A stretch of DNA of 15,141 nt, taken from NCBI GenBank assembly GCA_009910795.1, contig VMEE01000058.1, positions 1-15,141 on the forward strand, in the 5' to 3' direction. This document shows, piece by piece, positions 1 to 6,310 of the stretch (position 1 is its first letter; each line of letters begins with the position of its first letter). The notes under the pieces are model-generated. The model saw only the letters and a program-made list of their open reading frames with translations, made no database searches and had not been told where the DNA came from. A program made the position numbers and the translations under genes. This DNA comes from Dehalobacter sp. CP (GTDB lineage: Bacteria > Bacillota_B > Desulfitobacteriia > Desulfitobacteriales > Syntrophobotulaceae).

Positions 1-1353
1 ATTGGCGTAATAACTGTTCTCGAACCAAATAAGCTTGTTGCAGCGAGAAAAGACAGTCCCCTGATCGTCGGCCTCGGCAATGAGGAAAACTACATAGCCT
101 CGGATATTCCGGCAATACTGCCTTATACCAGAAAGATCAACTTGATTGAGGATGGAGAAGTAGTTGTTCTTACCGATGAGCAGGTGCTTATTTTGGATAA
201 GGATGATGTTCCCGTTATCCGCCCGGTTTTTAATGTTGAATGGGATGCCGAAGAGGCGGAAAAGGGCGGGTATGAACACTTTATGCAAAAGGAGATCATG
301 GAACAGCCCGAGGTTTTCCGAAAAACGCTTACCGGCAGGATCAGAGATGACCGGGTATGTTTGCGAGAATTGAATTTTACAAAAGAACAGGTCGATCAAT
401 GGAAGAAAATATTTATAGTTGCCTGTGGAACTGCCTATCATTCAGGATTGATAGGAAAACCACTGATTGAAGAATTTTTAAAAGTACCAGCAGAAGTTGA
501 CGTGGCCTCAGAATTTAGATACCGTGAGCCATTAGTAGATGAGCATACGCTGGCTATTTTTATAAGTCAGTCGGGAGAAACAGCAGATACTTTAGCGGCA
601 ATGCGCGAAGCCAAAAAGAGAGGGGCAGCCGTGCTGGCAATTACTAATGTAGTTGGCAGTTCAATTGCCCGGGAAGCTGATTATACCATTTATCTTTGGG
701 CAGGACCTGAAATTGCCGTTGCTTCCACTAAAGCCTATACAACAATGCTTATTGCTCAGTATCTTCTGGCTGTATACCTGGCTCAGGTAAAAAATACTAT
801 AACCGCAAGCCGTGCCAGTGCTATTTTGCTGGCACTCCAGGAATTGCCAGGTAAAACGCAACAAATTTTAGACCGCAGAGAGCTTTATTTGAAGCTTGCC
901 TGTGAGATCAAAGACTGTAATAGCCTTTTCTTTATCGGCCGAGGCTATGATTATAATGTTGCTCAGGAAAGTGCGCTGAAATTAAAGGAGATATCATATA
1001 TACACGCAGAAGCCTACGCTGCAGGTGAATTGAAACATGGCACACTAGCGCTTGTAACATCCGAAACCCCGGTAATAGCCATTGCTCTGCAAAAGAAGAC
1101 CTATGAAAAGACAATGAGTAATGTCAAGGAGGTCGTTGCCAGAGATGCACACGTAATAGGGGTTACTTTTGAAGGTAATGAGAATATTTTAAAAACGGTT
1201 AATTCTGCCGTCTATATACCGATTATTGAAGATATTGTCAGTCCTGTGCTGGCAATAGTTCCGCTGCAGCTTCTTGCTTATTATACGGCAGTTGTGCGTG
1301 GCTGCAATGTGGATCAACCGAGAAATCTTGCTAAATCCGTAACAGTTGAATGA
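1..1353 (+). CDS. glmS: Glutamine--fructose-6-phosphate aminotransferase, 5'-truncated by window edge
   Basis: Makes glucosamine-6-phosphate from fructose-6-phosphate and glutamine, the first step towards UDP-GlcNAc and peptidoglycan; cytoplasmic. The frame is open from base 1 (I-G-V-I-T-V), so the gene starts outside the window; 450 codons are present against about 600 for the family, leaving roughly the last 60 residues of the glutaminase domain plus both sugar-isomerase (SIS) domains. Visible landmarks are the first SIS domain with VACGTAYHSG and SQSGETADT, the second with LKEISYIHAEAY and ELKHGTLAL (catalytic Glu and His of the family), and the C-terminal DQPRNLAKSVTVE, whose Lys forms the Schiff base with the sugar in E. 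coli GlmS. The KHG motif is followed by Thr where Pro is usual, a small difference. Any upstream glmS ribozyme would lie outside the window. It converges on the permease genes and shares a terminator with them. Confidence 0.97.
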   Translation: MGVITVLEPNKLVAARKDSPLIVGLGNEENYIASDIPAILPYTRKINLIEDGEVVVLTDEQVLILDKDDVPVIRPVFNVEWDAEEAEKGGYEHFMQKEIMEQPEVFRKTLTGRIRDDRVCLRELNFTKEQVDQWKKIFIVACGTAYHSGLIGKPLIEEFLKVPAEVDVASEFRYREPLVDEHTLAIFISQSGETADTLAAMREAKKRGAAVLAITNVVGSSIAREADYTIYLWAGPEIAVASTKAYTTMLIAQYLLAVYLAQVKNTITASRASAILLALQELPGKTQQILDRRELYLKLACEIKDCNSLFFIGRGYDYNVAQESALKLKEISYIHAEAYAAGELKHGTLALVTSETPVIAIALQKKTYEKTMSNVKEVVARDAHVIGVTFEGNENILKTVNSAVYIPIIEDIVSPVLAIVPLQLLAYYTAVVRGCNVDQPRNLAKSVTVE

Positions 1354-1372
1354 TAATTTCGATATATCAAAT

Positions 1373-1407
1373 AAAAGCCGGAATGGCAAATAGCCATCCC
1401 GGCTTTT
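1373..1407. terminator. Bidirectional intrinsic terminator between glmS and the permease operon
   Basis: A 15-base arm (1373-1387) pairs with 1393-1407 around a 5-base AAATA loop, with one A:C mismatch (1382/1398). The GC-rich core GCCGG/CCGGC is flanked by four A on the left and four T on the right, so the RNA of either strand ends in a U-rich tail. It lies 20 bases after the glmS stop and 15 bases after the stop of the last - strand permease gene, so it should end both converging transcripts. Confidence 0.85.
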
Positions 1408-1421
1408 ATTATAGGATAAAT

Positions 1422-1952
1422 CTAGAATAAGCGCGCCTTTTCATACAAATTTTCAATATCTTTCTTGCGAGTGATTTTTGATAATATTAACGCAATCAAT
1501 ATTATCCCGGGAATATTTACCGCAAGCCTAGTTAAAGTGAAAGGGGCTCCCAGTGAAGATAATTCAAAGAGAAGCATCGGGATTTTCGTTGAAGACCAGG
1601 CACCAATGAAGATCAAGACATTTAACAGACTCACCCCTTTTTTCATAAAAACACCGGCAACAGGAAATGCCCCATACAAAGGACCTGCCGCTGCAGAGCC
1701 CAGGAAAAAAGCCAGGGCTATCCCCTTTAGTCCTGAATCATCGCCCATTAGACGCATCATTACTTCTCTTGAGATCCAGGAATCTAAAAGACCGAGCAAG
1801 ATAAATATCGGCGGAATGATCAGGGCCATTTCCCGAAAACTTGATATAGCCAGTTGGGCAGCACGCATCCCGATTTTTTGATCAAAAAAAATAATAAGCG
1901 TCAATATAAACACAGAGACTACAGAAAAACGATACCTCATAAATATTTTCAT
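1422..1952 (-). CDS. Half-size permease, C-terminal partner of a split pair (UPF0718/DUF318-like)
   Basis: 176-residue integral membrane protein with about five hydrophobic segments (near residues 9-24, 43-58, 76-100, 107-125 and 143-160) and a basic C-terminal tail. Between segments two and three it carries GDDSGLKG (residues 70-77), followed by AFPVAG (95-100). The gene upstream has the same two motifs at the same spacing, so the two are paralogous halves. The layout resembles UPF0718/DUF318-type permeases, where one polypeptide holds two such halves; the family name is tentative, and the Cys-rich motif of arsenic-linked members is absent. Its ATG (1950-1952) overlaps the preceding stop in ATGA, so the two are probably translationally coupled and form a heterodimer. 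An SD-like GGAAAGGTGG lies upstream. Substrate unknown. Confidence 0.75.
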   Translation of the reverse strand: MKIFMRYRFSVVSVFILTLIIFFDQKIGMRAAQLAISSFREMALIIPPIFILLGLLDSWISREVMMRLMGDDSGLKGIALAFFLGSAAAGPLYGAFPVAGVFMKKGVSLLNVLIFIGAWSSTKIPMLLFELSSLGAPFTLTRLAVNIPGIILIALILSKITRKKDIENLYEKARLF

Positions 1953-2437
1953 ATGGCGCCTACCACCTTTCCGACTATCCAGGCGACAAAAAAGCAGAAA
2001 AGAAGAGACAAGGAATTACGCGCTAAAGAAAGCCGAAACCCAAAATAACGGATCTCAACAGGTAAGGTAATTATACCAACCATCATCAGTGATGAAACAA
2101 ACGCTGCCACCTGCATATAACCAGCCCCGTTAGCGAGAAGCATTGCAGCTGTGGGAAAAGCTATAAAGCCGGGAATAAGTGTTATAGAACCTACAAAGAG
2201 CGAAAGCAGTATACCCTTTATACCTGAACCGTCACCAATCAATGATGATATCGTTTCTGCATCAAAAAATGAAAGCATGATACCCACCATGATCACTATG
2301 CTCAATAATTGAGGCAGGATGTTTTCGAAAGATTTCCAAGCCTTCATCAGGGCTTGTGTTGTTTTAGCAGGATCTTTAATAAATGATAAAGTCAATAAAA
2401 CAATTGTTATAAAATATAGTAGCAAATCGATGAACAT
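1949..2437 (-). CDS. Half-size permease, N-terminal partner of a split pair (UPF0718/DUF318-like)
   Basis: 162-residue integral membrane protein with a predicted helix at residues 3-20 and further helices near 41-57, 75-100, 107-126 and 140-160. It contains GDGSGIKG (68-75) and AFPTAAML (93-100), matching GDDSGLKG and AFPVAG of the following gene at nearly identical positions. Together the two proteins (338 residues) are about as long as one full-size permease, which suggests an unfused gene pair rather than a recent duplication, since the sequences outside the motifs are well diverged. The start ATG (2435-2437) is 27 bases after the GntP-type gene; the SD (GAGAGG) is weak and distant, so expression may depend on the upstream cistron. 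Substrate not predictable from sequence. Confidence 0.75.
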   Translation of the reverse strand: MFIDLLLYFITIVLLTLSFIKDPAKTTQALMKAWKSFENILPQLLSIVIMVGIMLSFFDAETISSLIGDGSGIKGILLSLFVGSITLIPGFIAFPTAAMLLANGAGYMQVAAFVSSLMMVGIITLPVEIRYFGFRLSLARNSLSLLFCFFVAWIVGKVVGAI

Positions 2438-2464
2438 TATTTTATTTTCGCCTCTCTTTCAGAT

Positions 2465-3880
2465 TTAGACTAATCCGGTCAGCTGATAGAAGAGCATGCA
2501 AATATAAGCTACTGAAGTGTTTATTAATAATAAAATAAAAAGATCATAATATGATTCCCGATGTGTTAAACCGCTGATCATCAGAATCGTCACCATCGAG
2601 CCTGCGTGCGGGACACTATCCGGACCAGCCGAGGCGATGCAGATTATCCGGTGTAAAACATCAGCTGGTATGCCCGCGGTTTGAGCCATTTGGAGCCATG
2701 CTTTACCGAAGGTATCCAGAGCTAATGTGATCCCTGCCGAGGCACCGCCCGAAAAGGCAACCATTATATCTGTAGTGACAATAGCTGAAAGCAGAGGGCT
2801 GTTGCCTAGGGTAAAGCTTAACAATGAAGTTTTTACAGATTGGAAAGCGGGCATGTTGGTTACAACACTGCCGAAGGCATACCCGGAAGCTATATTCAAT
2901 GCCGCAGTGATAGATGCTAGCGTACCGCTGTTAAGCGGCTTTAGTAAACCAGTGTGCTTAAGCTGGCGTATACCAATAAAAGCTGTGCAGATTATTCCGG
3001 AACTCAAGGCAAGAAGCAGAGACCAGATAGAACGCACTTTTTCAACTGAAGAGTTGATCATGCCAAGATGAAAACCCTGTATAGCAAGAAGACTATTCTC
3101 ATCCCAATGGTAAGCCCAGGACCAGTCAAAAGGGTTGCTCAGATAAAGGTTTACCAGTAAAACCAATGCGATGGGGACAAGGGACAAGGAGCAGTGGGGC
3201 AGATGCTCGTTATGTTGTGGGGCTGGTTCGTTAAGATGTCCTTCTCCGTAATATTCTCCAATGAAGTTTAGCTTTTTGAAACGATACTGGATCCATGACC
3301 AGCCGAAAATAAAATAGATCAAAGCCCCGAAAAGGCCAATAGTCGGTGCGGCCCAAGTGGTTGTACCAAGATAAGCTGTGGGTAGAATATTTTGGATTTG
3401 CGGCGATCCAGGCAGAGCGGCCATAGCAAAAGTAAAGGAACCTACCCAAATCGTTGCGGGTAGAAGCCGTTTGGGTACACCAGCTTCGCGAAATAAAACA
3501 GCGGCGAAAGGATACATGACAAAAAAAACAACGAATACGCTCAGCCCTCCATAACTAAGGATACCACAGCCGATGATCGCGGCAAGAACCGCGTTTTTTT
3601 TGCCGGCGAAACGAATGATCGCGGAGGCTATGGAAGCGGCTAGAGCAGTTTCTTCCATCATTTTCGCAAATACTGCTCCTAAGAGAAAAACTGGAAAATA
3701 AACCTTAAGATATTCAGCAGCTTTAGCCATATATAATTCGCTGTAAACTGGCAATAGTCCGTATCCGCTGCCCAAAGCGGCAATCAGCGCGGCTATAGGA
3801 GCAAAAAGGATTATAGAATAACCCTTATAAGCCATATACATAAATATGATGACGGCGAGAATAATCAAAAGAGTTCCCAC
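2465..3880 (-). CDS. GntP-family permease (gluconate/organic-acid type proton symporter)
   Basis: About 471-residue inner-membrane transporter with some twelve hydrophobic segments. Family hallmarks are the long N-terminal helical run, a KMMEETALAASIA segment, LSYGG (about 108-112), the ALPGSPQIQN loop (about 155-164) and a C-terminal SAGPDSVPHAGSM stretch. GntP proteins take up gluconate, hydroxy-acids or related carboxylates with protons; the substrate here cannot be specified. The start needs care: the frame runs back to 3973 into the hydrogenase-like gene, but a GGAGGTG site (3887-3893) sits 8 bases before a GTG at 3878-3880, giving a protein that begins M-G-T-L-L-I-I-L. The ATG at 3898 has no SD. 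It lies 55 bases after the fused small-subunit gene, with a hairpin between them, and leads into the two half-permeases. Confidence 0.85.
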   Translation of the reverse strand: MGTLLIILAVIIFMYMAYKGYSIILFAPIAALIAALGSGYGLLPVYSELYMAKAAEYLKVYFPVFLLGAVFAKMMEETALAASIASAIIRFAGKKNAVLAAIIGCGILSYGGLSVFVVFFVMYPFAAVLFREAGVPKRLLPATIWVGSFTFAMAALPGSPQIQNILPTAYLGTTTWAAPTIGLFGALIYFIFGWSWIQYRFKKLNFIGEYYGEGHLNEPAPQHNEHLPHCSLSLVPIALVLLVNLYLSNPFDWSWAYHWDENSLLAIQGFHLGMINSSVEKVRSIWSLLLALSSGIICTAFIGIRQLKHTGLLKPLNSGTLASITAALNIASGYAFGSVVTNMPAFQSVKTSLLSFTLGNSPLLSAIVTTDIMVAFSGGASAGITLALDTFGKAWLQMAQTAGIPADVLHRIICIASAGPDSVPHAGSMVTILMISGLTHRESYYDLFILLLINTSVAYICMLFYQLTGLV

Positions 3881-3886
3881 TTTTTG

Positions 3887-3893
3887 CACCTCC
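3887..3893 (-). promoter_or_regulatory. Ribosome binding site deciding the GTG start of the GntP-type permease
   Basis: GGAGGTG on the - strand, with 8 bases between GGAGG and the GTG at 3880. It lies inside the longer reading frame, just downstream of an ATG at 3898, so it argues that the ATG and all earlier starts are not used. Confidence 0.75.
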
Positions 3894-3910
3894 GGCATTT
3901 GTTGAATTAA

Positions 3911-3938
3911 ATAATAAACTCCGGCGATGCCGGAGTCA
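3911..3938 (-). terminator. Hairpin with U-rich tail at the end of the hyf-like operon
   Basis: ACTCCGGC (3929-3936 as read on the - strand) pairs perfectly with GCCGGAGT (3918-3925) around a 3-base loop, followed by TTATTATTT. The stop codon of the fused small-subunit gene is directly at the foot of the stem. The 8-bp GC-rich stem fits an intrinsic terminator, but the interrupted T-run suggests partial readthrough into the permease genes, for which I see no promoter in the 37 bases that remain. Confidence 0.65.
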
Positions 3939-4703
3939 AGTATTCGCGATGGGTTTGGCAGGGTGCCTGTCAAGAGCTTTTAAGATACCGTACAAAATAG
4001 CCTGCGGACGTGGAGGGCACCCGGGAATATAAATATCTATTGGCAAGAGCGATCCGATTCCTTTATGAACTGCATAACAATCTCTGAAAATACCTCCGCT
4101 GCAAGCACAGGCACCGACAGCAACAACAAGTTTTGGGTCAGGAGTTGCTTCGTATGTGCGCAGAAGGGCAGAAGTCATGTTATGTGTAACCGGCCCGGTG
4201 ACCAGCAGCATATCAGCATGTCTGGGAGAGGCGACAAAATGTATCCCAAATCGCTCTATGTCATTGAAAGGATTATTTAAACCATTTATTTCATAATCAC
4301 AACCATTACAAGATCCGGCATCTATTTCCCGGATTTGCAGGCTGCGCCCGAAAAGTTCATGCGAAGTCCTGCTTATTTTTTCAGCCAGCTCTCGTTCACC
4401 TCTCAGGGCAAGCGGGTTTTTTTCTGCCAATTCGAACTCTTCAGTTATGTGAATGGCAAAAGCAGGGCAGACTTCTGCACAAGTATAGCAGAAGATACAT
4501 TTGTCCAAATGGATTCGCGGGTAATTCTTCGAGTTAAAAACGATTGCTTCGACAGGACAAGAAGCAACGCATTTTCCGCAACTAACACAGGAATTCAAAG
4601 ATATAGAAGGTCTCCCATGTATGTTAGCGGTATTCAGGGGTTGGTCGGGATATTTCAAGGTAAGACGAGGATACTGGATAAACTTTTTAAAAATCTTAAA
4701 CAT
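3936..4703 (-). CDS. Fused ferredoxin/NuoB-like small subunit of hydrogenase-related complex (HyfH-HyfI fusion)
   Basis: 255-residue cytoplasmic-face Fe-S subunit. Residues 30-85 are a two-cluster 4Fe-4S ferredoxin domain: C39xxC42xxC45xxxC49P and C69xxC72xxC75xxxC79P. Residues 115-245 are a NuoB/HycG-type small subunit with CNGC (132-135), GACACSGG (Cys199) and PGCPPRP (Cys229), the four ligands of the proximal cluster. In E. coli Hyf/Hyc these two parts are separate proteins, so this is a fusion that would wire electrons from the ferredoxin clusters straight to the site in the large subunit. The frame extends to 4736, but GGAGG (4709-4713) sits 5 bases before the ATG at 4703, which also removes the overlap with the preceding gene. 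Last gene of the complex operon; a hairpin follows the stop. Confidence 0.92.
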   Translation of the reverse strand: MFKIFKKFIQYPRLTLKYPDQPLNTANIHGRPSISLNSCVSCGKCVASCPVEAIVFNSKNYPRIHLDKCIFCYTCAEVCPAFAIHITEEFELAEKNPLALRGERELAEKISRTSHELFGRSLQIREIDAGSCNGCDYEINGLNNPFNDIERFGIHFVASPRHADMLLVTGPVTHNMTSALLRTYEATPDPKLVVAVGACACSGGIFRDCYAVHKGIGSLLPIDIYIPGCPPRPQAILYGILKALDRHPAKPIANT

Positions 4704-4708
4704 TTTGT

Positions 4709-4713
4709 CCTCC
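4709..4713 (-). promoter_or_regulatory. Ribosome binding site for the fused Fe-S small subunit
   Basis: TTGGAGGACAAA-ATG on the - strand: GGAGG 5 bases from the ATG at 4703. It lies just beyond the stop of the large-subunit gene (4717-4719) and rules against the start at 4736. Confidence 0.8.
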
Positions 4714-4716
4714 AAA

Positions 4717-6306
4717 TTATAAATCGTTTCCAGCATAAGAAAGGTTGAAACTTTTATTGATAAGCGGAAAATCCGGTACTATGTTTCCTTTAACTGCCAC
4801 ACATAATGCGGGCCAGTTACAGAATGAGGGAGTTCTGATTTTATAGCGAAAGATTTCATTGCTTTCCCCGATCATCAGCCAATGCATATTTTCACCTCGG
4901 GGTGATTCACAGTAACCCATGGCATAAGTGAATGGTTCAATCAAGCCGATCTCTGCAAAATGTTGACCAGCAGGCATTATTTCCATGACTTGAAGAATGA
5001 GTTCGATAGAACTGAAGCATTCTTCGATCTTGACATTCATTCGGCAATTAACATCACCATTGCGATGACGGGGAATCTTAAATTCGAGCTGATCATAATT
5101 TGAATAGGGAAGATTTTTACGTAAATCAAATGTTTGTCCGGAGGCTCTTCCCGGTGGTCCAACCGCATTGAAGTCTTTTGCGGCTGTTGAGCTGAGAATG
5201 CCAGTATTTTCGATACGATCAATGAACAGTGGATTTGTTTTGATTATCCGGACAGTTTCGGCAAGTTCTTTTTTTGTTTTGGTCAAGTATTCTAATATAC
5301 AGCTTTTCTTATCTTTAAGAAAATCATCGCGGATCCCACCGGGTTTGTTAATATTTCGCAAGAAACGATTATGGGCGAGTTCTTCAGCCAGCAAGTAACA
5401 CCAACCGCGCATCATTCTGAACTGATATGCGGCGAAACTATAAGCGACATCGATACAGATCCCGGCTAAATCTCCAAGGTGGCTTGTCAATCTTTCAAGT
5501 TCAGCGAATACTACCCGCGTATAAGCGGCTCTTTCAGGGGCTTTGATCCCGGCAGCTCTTTCGACCGCGAGGCAGTATGCAAATGAATTTGCAAAGGATT
5601 CATCTCCGGAAATCCGCTCAGCCAGGAAAAGAGCTCGAGTAATCGACATTTTTTCCGCAAGCTTTTCAATACCCTTATGAACGAAGTATAAGCGAGCTTC
5701 AAGATTGATTATCGGTTCTCCGGCAACACTAAAACGAAAATGGCCCGGCTCGATGATCCCCGCATGAACGGGTCCAACGGGTATTTCGTAAACACCCTCC
5801 CCGCGCACGCGTATGAAATCTTCTGAGGATAGTTGATCCGCTGAATTTGACAAATGAAATGTTTTGACCGCAGAATCCTTGCGTAAAGGGTAGAAATGTG
5901 GATTTTGCCTGTCATGGAATATCATTGAGCGCTTATCAGGATGACCGTTAGGCTCCAGGCCGAAGAGATCGCGGATCTCTCTTTCGTACAAGTGAGCGGC
6001 ATGGATCTCAGGAGTGATCGATGGGAAAGAAGCTTGTTCAGGAGATAGCAAAGTTTTTAAGATCACGAGCATTTTTTGTTTGCGCAGAGCGAATGCATAA
6101 TATATTGCATAGCTGCCATTGATCGACCGTTCATCATTTGCATACATGGAAACTAGTGCAGCATTATATTTTTGGAGAATATAATGACAAAAAGGTTTGA
6201 TCTGTGCAGCAGAAATATCAATATAAAGTTCTGTATCATGAAGAGGACGATAGGTGTTATACATATCGGGAAAAGCGATCTTAAAATCATCGATTATATG
6301 CTGCAT
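4717..6306 (-). CDS. NuoC-NuoD-like large subunit (HyfG/HycE type) lacking all NiFe ligands; Ehr complex
   Basis: 529-residue peripheral-arm subunit. Residues 1-150 are a 30-kDa/NuoC-like domain with ERE (108-110), RDLFG and GHPD (121-124). The rest is a NuoD/hydrogenase large-subunit domain with GPVHAG and EPGHFRF (about 178-192), corresponding to the strand-loop that in complex I carries the quinone-site His. In HycE the Ni-binding motifs are ERVCGICG and DPCYSC. Here the same places read ERISGDES (230-237) and NLSYAG (521-526): all four Cys are replaced, by Ser233, Glu236, Ser523 and Gly526. The protein ends three residues later (NDL), with none of the C-terminal extension that hydrogenase maturation proteases remove. 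A hydrogenase activity is therefore not expected; this matches energy-converting hydrogenase-related (Ehr) complexes. ATG at 6306 chosen over the GTG at 6327, which lies within the SD. Follows hyfF by 4 bases. Confidence 0.92.
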   Translation of the reverse strand: MQHIIDDFKIAFPDMYNTYRPLHDTELYIDISAAQIKPFCHYILQKYNAALVSMYANDERSINGSYAIYYAFALRKQKMLVILKTLLSPEQASFPSITPEIHAAHLYEREIRDLFGLEPNGHPDKRSMIFHDRQNPHFYPLRKDSAVKTFHLSNSADQLSSEDFIRVRGEGVYEIPVGPVHAGIIEPGHFRFSVAGEPIINLEARLYFVHKGIEKLAEKMSITRALFLAERISGDESFANSFAYCLAVERAAGIKAPERAAYTRVVFAELERLTSHLGDLAGICIDVAYSFAAYQFRMMRGWCYLLAEELAHNRFLRNINKPGGIRDDFLKDKKSCILEYLTKTKKELAETVRIIKTNPLFIDRIENTGILSSTAAKDFNAVGPPGRASGQTFDLRKNLPYSNYDQLEFKIPRHRNGDVNCRMNVKIEECFSSIELILQVMEIMPAGQHFAEIGLIEPFTYAMGYCESPRGENMHWLMIGESNEIFRYKIRTPSFCNWPALCVAVKGNIVPDFPLINKSFNLSYAGNDL

Positions 6307-6310
6307 ATAA

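Noticed and set aside
1465..1881. 138-codon open frame on the + strand inside the permease region
   Set aside because: It is the antisense shadow of the half-permease at 1422-1952; no SD site, composition not protein-like, and the - strand protein has clear membrane helices and a paralogue.
3881..3973. Longer GntP-type protein starting at 3973 or at the ATG at 3898
   Set aside because: The first would start inside the small-subunit gene and translate through the hairpin; neither has an SD, while GGAGGTG sits 8 bases before the GTG at 3880.
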